Below are positions 28,642-36,932 of a DNA stretch of 64,000 nucleotides, piece by piece. The stretch comes from CAVRAW01 sp963716135 (GTDB lineage: Bacteria > Planctomycetota > Planctomycetia > Pirellulales > JADZDJ01): positions 3,472,001-3,536,000 of the forward strand of contig OY970289.1 of NCBI GenBank assembly GCA_963716135.1, written 5' to 3'. The notes under the pieces are model-generated. The model saw only the letters and a list, made by a program, of their open reading frames with translations. It did not search any database and was not told the DNA's origin. Position 1 is the first letter of the stretch. The number at the start of each line of letters is the position of its first letter. The position numbers were made by a program, and so were the translations under genes.

Positions 28642-28758
28642 AGGCGCCTCCGTGCGCGGCGGCGGAAAGTAAGGCTGCTAGCAGCGCAGCAGTCTACCGG
28701 AAGCCGCAAATTCTGGCCATCCGAATTTGCCGATGGGCGCCGTTGCGAAACGGCGGAC

Positions 28759-29481
28759 TCACACGGTCAATGGCGGCTCCGCCGCGGCGAAATGTTGATA
28801 GGCGTCCGTCGTGGCGGCGGCATCGTGCCCGCGTGCCACCAGCGCTGCCCGAATCCACCCGCGCAGGATCACGCCCTTCTCCAATCGCTGTTGAAACAGA
28901 TGGTGGATCACCGCCGCCGGCGAACGTTCCAGTTTCGCGTTGATCTGGGTGCGGCAGACCTCGGCCGGGTGCACCATTTCCGCGTAGCTTAGCTGGCCTG
29001 ATTCGGGCCGGACCAGCAGCGATTGGTTTTCCGCCGCCGATGTATCTCCGCCGACGCTCAGCAGCTCGTGGGCAGCGGAAAACGTGCTCATCACTTTTGA
29101 TTGTGGATCGCTGTCCAGCAGGCTGGTGTTGACCGACACGATCAGATCCAGCGCCGCGGCAACATGTTCGGCGAACTGAGGCGAGAAATCGGCGGCCTTC
29201 AGCCGTCGCCAATAGATCTGTGCCCGCACGAGGCGCGGCGGGTTTTCCTCGTAGGTGGCGACCAGATCATCGCCGCGCACATAGGCATCCAGTGGCCCGG
29301 CGGCGACGCTTTGCCCATCGTCGAATTGCACGCCCAGAATCTGCCAGGGCGCCGCAGTTGCCGCGCCGGGAAAGCGCAGCGTCAGGCCTTGCGCCGGGAG
29401 AGTCAGATCAATCGCCGTGCGGAATTCGCCGAGAGCCAGCCGGGCAATCGTTCCTTCAAGCTGCCAGCAAGAGTCGGCCAT
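28759..29481 (-). CDS. Hypothetical protein upstream of the YhaO/YhaN-like pair
   Basis: 240 aa from ATG 29481; not recognised. Soluble, no signal peptide or membrane helix. The N-terminal half is beta-rich (LEGTIARLALGEFRTAIDL, GLTLRFPGAATAAP), the C-terminal part helical (NAKLERSPAAVIHHLFQQRLE). It lies 117 bases upstream of the phosphoesterase gene in the same direction, so it could belong to that repair operon. A terminator-like hairpin sits in its leader about 40 bases upstream of the start. An in-frame upstream extension to 29541 reads through that hairpin and is rejected as start. Confidence 0.65.
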   Translation of the reverse strand: MADSCWQLEGTIARLALGEFRTAIDLTLPAQGLTLRFPGAATAAPWQILGVQFDDGQSVAAGPLDAYVRGDDLVATYEENPPRLVRAQIYWRRLKAADFSPQFAEHVAAALDLIVSVNTSLLDSDPQSKVMSTFSAAHELLSVGGDTSAAENQSLLVRPESGQLSYAEMVHPAEVCRTQINAKLERSPAAVIHHLFQQRLEKGVILRGWIRAALVARGHDAAATTDAYQHFAAAEPPLTV

Positions 29482-29520
29482 AACACACTCTGGTGCGGCG
29501 CGAAGAATCCGACGAAGCCA

Positions 29521-29560
29521 ATAAAAAACCCCGCCGCTCACTTGCGTAAGTCGGCGGGGC
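29521..29560 (-). terminator. Intrinsic terminator-like hairpin with T-run (minus strand)
   Basis: Stem CCCCGCCG (29529-29536) pairs with CGGCGGGG (29552-29559), and the loop itself contains ACTT/AAGT, extending the pairing. On the minus strand it is followed by TTTTTTAT (29528-29521). This is a strong intrinsic terminator for minus-strand transcripts, but it lies only about 40 bases upstream of the start codon at 29481, with no minus-strand gene immediately before it. It may be an attenuator in the leader or the end of a small unannotated RNA. Confidence 0.65.
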
Positions 29561-29962
29561 CGGAACAGAGAAGAGGCCGAATTACTAAGTCACCAGCAGG
29601 ATAATAAATTAGTCGGGATCCACGAATGATCGTGCAGGCCACTGCCGAAAGGCTTAGTCCGAATCACCCTTCCGTGCTCCACACACCCGCGATAATACCA
29701 ACTTCCATTGAAATGTCCAGCTTTTCATAAAAAAAAACGGCCTCGGCGCGGCGGCAGCCGGGCGGGGAGTATCGCAGACACTCTGCCGTGGGGGGCTGGC
29801 GGTACGACAAAAGAACGGTGCAGCTACACAAATCCGGCCGGCAATTCCACCCAATTCCCGCAATACAATCTCCGAATGCGAAGTTTCGTTCGGCCTTGGC
29901 TGGAAAGCGACCACCCGCGACATAATCCCAGCGCTCTGGTAAACTCGCCCGGCAAACCAACC
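29561..29962. other. Gene-free stretch before the IMPase gene
   Basis: About 400 bases. It contains a run of nine A near 29728-29736 on the plus strand (nine T on the minus strand after a GC-rich stretch), a possible second weak minus-strand terminator. The promoter of the IMPase gene should lie here, but no clear -35/-10 pair is visible. Frames extending the IMPase gene upstream look non-coding. Confidence 0.45.
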
Positions 29963-30745
29963 ATGAGCGATTTTCTTAAAACGTGCGAGGCTGCCGCCCG
30001 GGCAGGCGGCCAGGTGCTGTTGGATTGGATTGGCCACTTCGACACCCGGGAAAAAGCACGCTTCGACATGGTGACCGACGCCGACCTGGCCGCGCAGGAA
30101 ATCGTGCGCGGCATGCTGCTATCAGCCTATCCTGATCACAGTTTCTTGGGGGAAGAAGGGGGCTCGACGGGCAAAGCTGGCGCCGAATACCGCTGGATCG
30201 TCGACCCCCTGGACGGCACGACGAACTACATCCATCAGAATCCGCACTATTGCACGTCGGTGGGCTTGGAGAGGCGCGGCGAACTGATTTGCGGCGCAGT
30301 TTACGATCCAATCTTGAAAGAATGCTTCACCGCGGCCGCGGGGCAGGGGGCGTTTCTCAACGGCCGGCGCATTACCGTCAGCAAGGTGACCGACGTCGGC
30401 GAGGCGCTGACGGTGGTCAGCTTTCCGTCGCACCTGAAGCCGGGAGCGCGCGAATTGCAGGAATTCGGCCGCGTGGTTGGCGCTTGCCAGGCGGTGCGCC
30501 GCACAGGTTCCGCGGCACTAAACCTTAGCTACGTCGCCGCCGGACGGTTCGACTCTTATTGGGGCGGCAGCCACAAACCGTGGGACGTCGCCGCCGGCGC
30601 GCTCTTCGTCCTGGAAGCCGGCGGCGTGATTACCGATTACTTTGGCAAGCCCTTCCATCTGGAAGAACCGTGGTTCGTGGCCTCCGCCACGCCGCAACTG
30701 AACGATCAGATGTTGAAGTTGCTCGCGCGCAAATCGCCGGCTTAA
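29963..30745 (+). CDS. Inositol monophosphatase family protein
   Basis: 260 aa, Mg-dependent sugar/inositol phosphatase (IMPase/SuhB superfamily). All metal-site motifs are present: FLGEEGG (Glu), the WIVDPLDGTTNYIH motif and KPWDVAAGALFVLEAGG. ATG 29963 (MSDFLKTCEAAARAGG). Substrates in this family range from myo-inositol-1-phosphate to histidinol phosphate or 3'-phosphoadenosine nucleotides, and cannot be chosen here. Its stop shares TTAA with the convergent dnaB stop. Confidence 0.9.
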   Translation: MSDFLKTCEAAARAGGQVLLDWIGHFDTREKARFDMVTDADLAAQEIVRGMLLSAYPDHSFLGEEGGSTGKAGAEYRWIVDPLDGTTNYIHQNPHYCTSVGLERRGELICGAVYDPILKECFTAAAGQGAFLNGRRITVSKVTDVGEALTVVSFPSHLKPGARELQEFGRVVGACQAVRRTGSAALNLSYVAAGRFDSYWGGSHKPWDVAAGALFVLEAGGVITDYFGKPFHLEEPWFVASATPQLNDQMLKLLARKSPA

Positions 30746-32213
30746 AATGGTTCCGGTTCGGCTGAACTTGGAGCATACTGCTCGAACTCGTCGTGCGGGC
30801 GATTCACGGGGTTGGCAAACCGGGTGCACTCCTTCTGCCAGAGGAGTTTTACGTCGCCGGTCGGCCCGTTGCGCTGCTTGGCGATGATGATTTGCGCCCG
30901 CCCAGCAGGCCGCGCGGATTGCCGTCCTGGCGTTCTTTCTCCCGGTCGTCGGGTGTCATGTAGTATTCCTCGCGGTGCACAAACATCACCACGTCCGCAT
31001 CCTGCTCGATAGCGCCCGACTCGCGCAGATGACTCAAGCGCGGCACGTGATCGCCGGTTTGCTCGGCTTGCCGATTGAGCTGGGCCAAGCATGCCACCGG
31101 CAGGTTCAATTCGCGGGCCAAGCCTTTCAGCCGCCGCGCGATCCGCGCCACTTGCTCCTGTCGATTGTCCTTGGGATTATCCGGCTCGATCAATTGCAGA
31201 TAGTCGACCACGATCAGTCCCAGATTGTGCTTTCGTTTCAGCCGCCGGCCGACGGCGGCGATTTCGGTCACTGTGCGGCTGGGGCTGTCGTCCACGAACA
31301 GCGGCGCCTGGCTGATCACGCTGCACGATTCGATGATTTTCTGCCGATCTTCCACGGTGGTGTGCCCGGTTCGCAGCCGCTGACCATCGATCCGGGCATG
31401 GGCGCACAAGAGCCGGTCGGCCAATTCAATCGCCGACATTTCCAGGCTCACAAACAGCGTCGGCACCTTCAGATGACAGCTCACGTATTCCGCCACATTC
31501 AGGGCGAAGGCCGTTTTCCCCATGCTCGGCCGGGCCGCGATGATGTTCAATTCCGAATCGTGCAAGCCGCCGGTGAGGTTGTCGAGTTCCGGAAAGCCAG
31601 TATCGACGCCGGCGACCTTGTGCTCCCCTTTTTCTCGCAAGTCGATCCGCGCCAGCGCCTCGGCGATCAGCTCATTGGCGCTGAGCACCTGGCTGGCGTG
31701 CCGCTTGTCGAGAATTTCAAAAATGCTTTGCTCCGCGCGGTTCACCTGCTCGCGTGTCTCACTCGATTCGTCATACGCATTGCGTAGAATTTCGGTGCTC
31801 GATTCGATCAGCGCCCGCAGCATGGCCTTGTCGCGGACGATTTCGGCATAATGGACGGCGTGCGAAGCGGTGGGGGCGCTGCGGCCGACCTCGGCCAGAT
31901 AAGCGGCCCCGCCGATCGCCTCATATTCGCCGGCAGAGCGCAGCCGCTCGACCAAAAGCGTCATGTCGATCCGCTTGCCGGCGTCGTGCATCTGCGAAAG
32001 ATGCTGATACAGCAAGCGGTTGGCATCGTCGTAAAAATCTTCGATGCGGACGATGAGCGCCACGTCATCGCATACCTGCGGCAACAGCAGAATGCTGCCC
32101 AGCACGGCCTTTTCCGCGTCCAGATTGCGCGGCGGCTGACGGTCGAGAATCTCTGAGGTGACCGGCGCCTTGCGGGCCGCTCGGCTTTCGGGCTTGCGCT
32201 GAACCGTCGACAT
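30742..32213 (-). CDS. dnaB: Replicative DNA helicase DnaB, one frame break near C-terminus
   Basis: Hexameric 5'-3' helicase at the replication fork. ATG 32213, with GGAGG 8 bases upstream. N-terminal primase-interacting domain (PPRNLDAEKAVLGSILLLP, about 30-130), then the RecA-fold with Walker A (ARPSMGKTAFALN), Walker B (LIVVDYLQLI) and the arginine-containing HVPRLSHLRESGAIEQDAD. The frame leaves at about 30900-30903 after NPRGLLG; the true end (RAQIIIAKQRNGPTGDVKLLW onward) lies in another frame and is joined by one C (GGCCGG for GGCGG). The repaired length is 490 aa, normal for DnaB. As this gene is essential, the break is almost certainly a sequence error. Last gene of the rplY-pth-rpsF-ssb-rplI-dnaB cluster. 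Confidence 0.94.
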
Positions 32214-32289
32214 GAGTGTGCTCCTCCATGATGCAGCGCGCTGCCCCCGGGCGGAACGCAACGGACTATTCTGCCCCACCGCGAGATCG

Positions 32290-32886
32290 CTAATTCTCCG
32301 CTGTCTTGCCTTCTTGCGCCTTTTCTTTGCCGGCGGCCTTGGCTTGGGCCGCTGGCTGGCCTTCGGCTTCGCCCACCGTCGGCACGACCCAAACTTTCAA
32401 CTGGCTTTCGATTTCCTGACCGAGGTGTACTTCGACGGTGTACAGGCCCAATTCCTTGAGCGGCCCTTTGAGCCGCACCTGGTCGGGCGTGACCGTGATG
32501 TCGGTTTGCTTGAGCGCCTTGACGATTTCCGGTGCGCCGACGGAGCCATACAAATGCCCTTCGTCGTTGGCGTTGGCTTCGATCGTCACACTTTGGGCCG
32601 CGATGCGTTCGGCCAGTTGACGCAGGCCGGCCAGGCGCTCGTGCTGAATCTGCAAGAGCTTGGCCTTATGCTTGTCGACCATTCGCTTGTGATGCTCGCT
32701 GGCGATGGTGGCCAAACCCTGCGGCAGCAGGTAATTCATTGCGTATCCGCGCTTCACTTCGACGACTTCTCCCTGCTTGCCGAGATGATCGACCGATTGG
32801 ATCAAGAGCAATTCGATTCCGCCGCGCTCGCCGCGCTTGATGCGCCGGTCGCTGGCCGGTAGGACATGTATTCTTGTCTTAGGCAT
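32290..32886 (-). CDS. rplI: 50S ribosomal protein L9 with extensions
   Basis: Binds 23S rRNA domain V and helps reading-frame fidelity. The L9 core is IELLLIQSVDHLGKQGEVVEVKRGYAMNYLLPQG (in part), then the connecting helix and a C-terminal domain. It differs from typical 150-aa L9 in two ways: about 25 basic residues precede the usual start (MPKTRIHVLPASDRRIKRG), and an Ala/Lys/Glu-rich tail of about 30 residues follows. ATG 32886; a GTG two codons upstream (32892) has better spacing to AGGAG, so either start is possible. Lies between ssb and dnaB; rpsR, usually beside it, is absent. Confidence 0.93.
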   Translation of the reverse strand: MPKTRIHVLPASDRRIKRGERGGIELLLIQSVDHLGKQGEVVEVKRGYAMNYLLPQGLATIASEHHKRMVDKHKAKLLQIQHERLAGLRQLAERIAAQSVTIEANANDEGHLYGSVGAPEIVKALKQTDITVTPDQVRLKGPLKELGLYTVEVHLGQEIESQLKVWVVPTVGEAEGQPAAQAKAAGKEKAQEGKTAEN

Positions 32887-32931
32887 AACCACTTCAACTC
32901 CTAAAATCCTGCATTCTGTCTTCTGTTTTTT

Positions 32932-33396
32932 TTAAAACGGCAAATCAGGCGGCGGTTCCGCGCCGCCATTGTCAAACGATCCCGCGGCAGCTTCGGCCGC
33001 CTCCATTTCGCGAGGCTGGCCTTGCTTGGCGCCGCGATTGCCGGAGCCGCTGCCGCCACCGCCAGGGCCTTTGCCTCCCAGCATTTGCATCCGTTCGCCG
33101 ATCACGCGCAATTTGGAATTCTTCTTGCCGTCTTTTTCCCAGGTGTCGAGCTTCAGCCGGCCTTCGATCAGGACGGGCGAGCCTTTGTTCAGATACTCGC
33201 TGGCCACTTCTGCGGTGCGGCCCCACAGCGTCACGTCCACAAACGTCGTGTCTTCCACCCATTCGCCTTGAGCGTTCTTGCGGCGATCGTTCACCGCCAG
33301 GCCGACGTCGGTGACCGCCGTGCCGCTGGGAATGTAGCGCAACTCCGGATCGCGGGTGAGATTGCCCACGAGAATGACGCGGTTGAAACTGGCCAT
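32932..33396 (-). CDS. ssb: Single-stranded DNA-binding protein
   Basis: OB-fold ssDNA-binding protein, 154 aa. ATG 33396 with AGGAG 8 bases upstream. Core: NRVILVGNLTRDPELRYIPSG, VDVTLWGRTAEVASEYLNKG and GRLKLDTWEKDGKK, then a Gly/Ser-rich linker and the acidic C-terminal tip ending in PPDLPF, which recruits repair and replication partners. An upstream in-frame extension to 33498 is not supported. Sits between rpsF and rplI, the usual arrangement. Confidence 0.96.
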   Translation of the reverse strand: MASFNRVILVGNLTRDPELRYIPSGTAVTDVGLAVNDRRKNAQGEWVEDTTFVDVTLWGRTAEVASEYLNKGSPVLIEGRLKLDTWEKDGKKNSKLRVIGERMQMLGGKGPGGGGSGSGNRGAKQGQPREMEAAEAAAGSFDNGGAEPPPDLPF

Positions 33397-33528
33397 AATA
33401 AGTCTCCTACAGCCAACGCCTGGCTGAACATGCGTATCGTAAGGTGACCGACAGGCTATCACATCGCAAGGGCCAAAACAACTGCCGGCGACAGGCATGT
33501 TTCGCGGCCTATCGCGACAACCACGCTT

Positions 33529-33972
33529 CTACACTTCCTTCTCGTCGATCTCTTCGATCTCCTCGACCTCCTCCACTGCTGCCGCTACCACTCGAGGTTC
33601 TGCTTCCTTGGGTTTGCGTTCGGCCATCGGCCCGCCGCCGGTTAGCGCATGTTGCACCATGGCGTCTGAAATCCGCGGATCGATCTTCAACAGCAAGCTG
33701 CGCAAAATGCCTTCATTCAGTTGGAACCGCCGAGTCAATTCATCCAACTGCTTCCCGTCCAAACGGAAATAGGTGAGCCAATACGTTCCCTTGCGATGAC
33801 CCTTGATGGGATAGGCCAACCGCCGCTCTTCCCACAGCCGGCTGGCCAACATCGCCCCGCCGAATTGCTCGATCGTGGTGGGAATCTGCGACACCGTGCC
33901 GGCCGCATCGCGGGCGTAGCGGTTGGAATCCAAAATGAACATGCCTTCGTAAACGTGCTGCTGCGTGGCCAA
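33529..33972 (-). CDS. rpsF: 30S ribosomal protein S6
   Basis: 147 aa, ATG 33972. S6 core: YEGMFILDSNRYARD, the RRLAYPIKGHRKGTYWL strand region and a C-terminal extension rich in Glu (VEEVEEIEEIDEKEV) like the natural acidic tails of many S6 proteins. S6 normally pairs with S18, whose gene rpsR is not in this cluster. Followed by ssb 132 bases downstream. Confidence 0.94.
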   Translation of the reverse strand: MATQQHVYEGMFILDSNRYARDAAGTVSQIPTTIEQFGGAMLASRLWEERRLAYPIKGHRKGTYWLTYFRLDGKQLDELTRRFQLNEGILRSLLLKIDPRISDAMVQHALTGGGPMAERKPKEAEPRVVAAAVEEVEEIEEIDEKEV

Positions 33973-34036
33973 GGGATCGCTCCTGTGCGGACGGTTTGAT
34001 GATTTCAGTGGGATAGGTGTCGGTGGTTAGTTTGAA

Positions 34037-34597
34037 TTACGCATTATATCGATTCATGCACTCGGCGATTCCAATTTTCGTCCAATCCTCCACCGCATCG
34101 GCCGCCCGCACTACCGTGGGCTCAATCTGCGGCAATTCTTCTTTGGTAAACCGCGACAACACAAAATCAGCCGGATCCCAATTCGCCGGCAGGGGCCCGA
34201 CGCCAATCCGCAACCGCGGCACCTGCTCGGTGCCCAGGCGGTTGATCACGTCGTCCAATCCGTTTTGCCCGCCCGAGGAACCTTCCGGCCGCATCCGCAA
34301 TTTCGCCAGCGGCAGATTGAAATCGTCGCACACGATTAACAGGTCGCTGGTTTCCAGCTTGTAGAAATCGCGCGCGGCCAAGACGCTAGCGCCGCTGAGA
34401 TTCATGAACGTGTGCGGCCAAAGCAATAGGATCTTCTGGCCGTGAAATTCTGTTTCGCTGATCTCTCCTTGGAAATTGGCTTTGGCGCGGCCGGCATGAT
34501 GCCGCCGCGCCAATTCATTCAGTACGACAAATCCGACGTTGTGGCGCGAGCCCTCGTATTTTCGGCCCGGGTTGCCCAGGCCCACGACGAGTTTCAC
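34037..34597 (-). CDS. pth: Peptidyl-tRNA hydrolase
   Basis: 186 aa; frees tRNA from stalled peptidyl-tRNA. Canonical Pth: VVGLGNPGRKYEGSRHNVGF with the catalytic His in RHNVGF, the Asn in HTFMNLSGASV, and the Asp in DDFNLPLAKLRMRPEGSSGGQNGL. ATG 34597. It follows rplY by 5 bases, the common bacterial pair. Confidence 0.96.
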   Translation of the reverse strand: MKLVVGLGNPGRKYEGSRHNVGFVVLNELARRHHAGRAKANFQGEISETEFHGQKILLLWPHTFMNLSGASVLAARDFYKLETSDLLIVCDDFNLPLAKLRMRPEGSSGGQNGLDDVINRLGTEQVPRLRIGVGPLPANWDPADFVLSRFTKEELPQIEPTVVRAADAVEDWTKIGIAECMNRYNA

Positions 34598-34602
34598 GGC
34601 CC

Positions 34603-35244
34603 TTACTTCTCCTCCTCCTCTTCGTCCGCCGGCTTCTCCTTGCGGATCAATTCCGGCTCCGCTCCCTCCGCCGCGGCCGCAGGCGCCGCCTCTTCTTCCT
34701 CTTCCGCCAACGGCTTCAAGACCTGCACGGCGATTTCTTCCTGCTGGCTGACGATTTTCACCCCTTCAGGCAGCGTGGCTTGAGCGACCGTCATCGAATC
34801 GCCAATCTTCAGCGCCGCAATGTTGATCTGCAGCTTCTCAGGAATAGCGCTCACGGGGCATTCAATTTCCACTTCGTGAATCAAGTGCTCCAGCACGCCT
34901 CCTTCTTTGACCCCGGCCGATTGCCCGCGCACTTCCAGCGGCACTTTTACCTTCACTTTTTCGTGAGCCGACACGCGGGTGAAATCGACGTGCAGAATCT
35001 CCAGCCCAAATGTGTCGTACTGCAGCTCCTTGATCAGTGCGCTGTCGGTGGCGGCTCCCTTGAGCTGCACGACGCGCGAGCCGTGCCGCAACGCGGCTTT
35101 GATTTGATCCGCCGGAATCGTCAGGCTCAGCGTCTTTTTGCCGTGGCCATACAGCACCGCCGGCACTTTGCCATCGGTCCGCAGCCGTTTGGCACTGCGC
35201 TTGCCGTGCGATTCCCGCGCGTCAGCTTGCAATGTTTCCGCCAT
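34603..35244 (-). CDS. rplY: 50S ribosomal protein L25 (Ctc form)
   Basis: 213 aa; binds 5S rRNA. The N-terminal L25 domain (ARESHGKRSAKRLRTDGKVP and VLYGHGK) is followed by the Ctc/TL5 C-terminal domain (HVDFTRVSAHEKVKVKVPLE, GGVLEHLIHEVEIECPVSAIP) and an acidic tail (EEEEEAAPAAAAEG). ATG 35244; the upstream in-frame stretch to 35307 is not expected in the family. First gene of the minus-strand ribosomal/replication cluster, so its promoter should lie in 35245-35613. Confidence 0.95.
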   Translation of the reverse strand: MAETLQADARESHGKRSAKRLRTDGKVPAVLYGHGKKTLSLTIPADQIKAALRHGSRVVQLKGAATDSALIKELQYDTFGLEILHVDFTRVSAHEKVKVKVPLEVRGQSAGVKEGGVLEHLIHEVEIECPVSAIPEKLQINIAALKIGDSMTVAQATLPEGVKIVSQQEEIAVQVLKPLAEEEEEAAPAAAAEGAEPELIRKEKPADEEEEEK

Positions 35245-35613
35245 AGATATCAATGTCCTCGCTGCGAATACCCAGTGTCGTCGATGCGTAGCGCCAGGCG
35301 CTAGCACGGCCTAGGCGATCTAACGCCAAGCCTGCCAGCGACTTGCTGCATTCTCGAGCTTTAAACCCATCCCACTTCCGAACGTGAGAACCCGACATTT
35401 TCCCCGAAAGCCCAAAAAATGCAACCCTGGGCGGGGCAAAATGTTCGGGCGCAAGTGTTCTGCGGCGCCTCGGGGTTTTGACGGCGATCCCCCGGCAATG
35501 CCGCAGCTTGCCGCCTTGCGCCAGCTTAACCGCAAACTCCGCTCAACCGGCACACTTTCCTCGACCGATAAAGATTCCGAGAGTCCCGAAATATCGAGCC
35601 ATCCATCACGATT
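35245..35613. other. Gene-free stretch with divergent promoters expected
   Basis: About 370 bases between rplY (minus) and a lipoprotein gene (plus). A long minus-strand frame crosses from here into the lipoprotein gene, but it is shadow coding. I see an AT-rich TTTAAA at 35360-35365 but no convincing promoter pair, and no RNA gene. Confidence 0.45.
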
Positions 35614-36267
35614 ATGAGCCGCCTGTCGATTCTTTGCGTATTGGCCGCCGCTTGCCTGGGCGGTTGCACGACCATTAAGCATTCCGACACCGCGCGCACC
35701 GGAATCGAGCAATTGTTGATTTCCAGTGCCGCCGATCGCGCATTGGATAAATTCAATTTGAAACCGATCGCCGGCGCGAAGGTGTTCATCGACGCCCAGT
35801 ATTTCGACAGCGTCGACAAGAACTACATTCTCGTGGCGCTGCACGAACGATTGCTCAAGAACAATTGCAGCCTGGTCAGCAAGGCTGAGGAGGCCGACGT
35901 CGTGCTCGAAATCGGCTCGGGCGGCGTCGGCACCGATCGCAGCGAAATGTATCTCGGTTTCCCCGGGCTGGCGCTGCCGCCGCCGGCGACGACGGTTATT
36001 CCGCGCCTGGCTTTCTTCGAGCGCACCAAATCGATGGGCACCGCAAAGTTGGCGATCGTAGCCATCGACACCAAGACCAAGCAGGCGGTCATCAACTCGG
36101 GCTACCAACTGGCCCGCGCCGACCATCGCCATTGGCAAGTTCTCGGCTTAGGCAGCCAGCAATCGGGCAGCGTGCAGGAAGAACTGGTTTCCAAGACGGG
36201 GGAAGACAACTCCGCTATTGGCGCCGCGCGGCTGGCCTACAAGTCCAGCTTTACGACCAGCCGCTAA
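35614..36267 (+). CDS. Putative lipoprotein
   Basis: 217 aa, ATG 35614. A signal peptide with lipobox LGGC (SILCVLAAACLGGC) predicts lipid attachment at the cysteine and periplasmic or outer-membrane location. The mature part starts TTIKHSDTARTGIEQLLIS and includes VFIDAQYFDSVDKNYILVAL and ADVVLEIGSGGVGTDRSE. It resembles a lipoprotein family seen in planctomycetes (I recall DUF6655, not certain). No enzymatic motif. The antisense frame on the minus strand has no family signal and is rejected. Confidence 0.8.
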   Translation: MSRLSILCVLAAACLGGCTTIKHSDTARTGIEQLLISSAADRALDKFNLKPIAGAKVFIDAQYFDSVDKNYILVALHERLLKNNCSLVSKAEEADVVLEIGSGGVGTDRSEMYLGFPGLALPPPATTVIPRLAFFERTKSMGTAKLAIVAIDTKTKQAVINSGYQLARADHRHWQVLGLGSQQSGSVQEELVSKTGEDNSAIGAARLAYKSSFTTSR

Positions 36268-36307
36268 AGCATCGCCAATTTTCTCTCGGCTGGCTTTTCG
36301 TACCTAG

Positions 36308-36336
36308 TTGAATGCCCCGATTTTAGGGCGTAAGAT
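36308..36336 (+). promoter_or_regulatory. Possible promoter for the tandem secreted-protein genes
   Basis: TTGAAT at 36308-36313 and TAAGAT at 36331-36336, 17 bases apart; 5 of 6 matches each to the usual -35 and 4-5 of 6 to the -10. The spacer contains a small GCCC/GGGC inverted repeat. Predicted start near 36343, about 80 bases before the ATG at 36424. Confidence 0.4.
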
Positions 36337-36423
36337 ATCGGCCATGCCGCCAGTCTGCATGGGTCGGCCGTCGGCAACATCTTTTGCCTTCACTCGAACG
36401 TCGCCGCATCGGGAACATCGTGT

Positions 36424-36900
36424 ATGCGATTCGTGGTGCCAATGCTTGTGCTCTTCGCGCTTTTACCGAGCGTCGCCACGGCGCAGGTCGTGACTAAGCC
36501 GGCCGACCCGACCGAAAAAGAAGTGTTCGACATGCTTGGCAGTTCCATGGCGCAAGTGTTCGCCAAATACGGCTATCCCATCGATTTGGGTGTGACGGAA
36601 GCAAAATCGAAGCAGCCGAAAGTGCGTTTGGATTACGGCGATTACGGGTTTGCCATCGCCGACAAGCAAGTGGTTGAGTGCAATGAGTGGGATCAGCTTC
36701 CCGGCGAAGCAGTACTCGGCATAAAAGTCGGCGACGCGGTCGAAGACATCGAAAAGAAGTTTGGCAAGCCGAAGACGAAAATAACGAACGCCGGCGGCGG
36801 GGGAATCATCATTTGGGACGATGCCGATCACAATCGCCAAATCGAGGTGATCTTTAGCAAGAAGGATAAGTGCATCGGTTTGAGCATCATGAAAAAGTAG
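36424..36900 (+). CDS. Secreted hypothetical protein, paralog 1
   Basis: 158 aa, ATG 36424, with a signal peptide (RFVVPMLVLFALLPSVATA). The mature part has VFAKYGYPID, KVRLDYGDYGFAIADKQVVEC and IKVGDAVEDIEKKFGKPK, the last like the gating motif of BamE/OmlA-type small secreted proteins (G-D...V...FGKP). The next gene encodes a clear paralog with the same blocks in the same order. Function unknown. Confidence 0.8.
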   Translation: MRFVVPMLVLFALLPSVATAQVVTKPADPTEKEVFDMLGSSMAQVFAKYGYPIDLGVTEAKSKQPKVRLDYGDYGFAIADKQVVECNEWDQLPGEAVLGIKVGDAVEDIEKKFGKPKTKITNAGGGGIIIWDDADHNRQIEVIFSKKDKCIGLSIMKK

Positions 36901-36932
36901 CTCGCACGATTTTGGTGTTTGGAAAATTTAAC

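Noticed and set aside
35320..36138. Minus-strand open frame across the lipoprotein gene
   Set aside because: The plus-strand gene has a signal peptide and lipobox; the minus frame has none and no family similarity.
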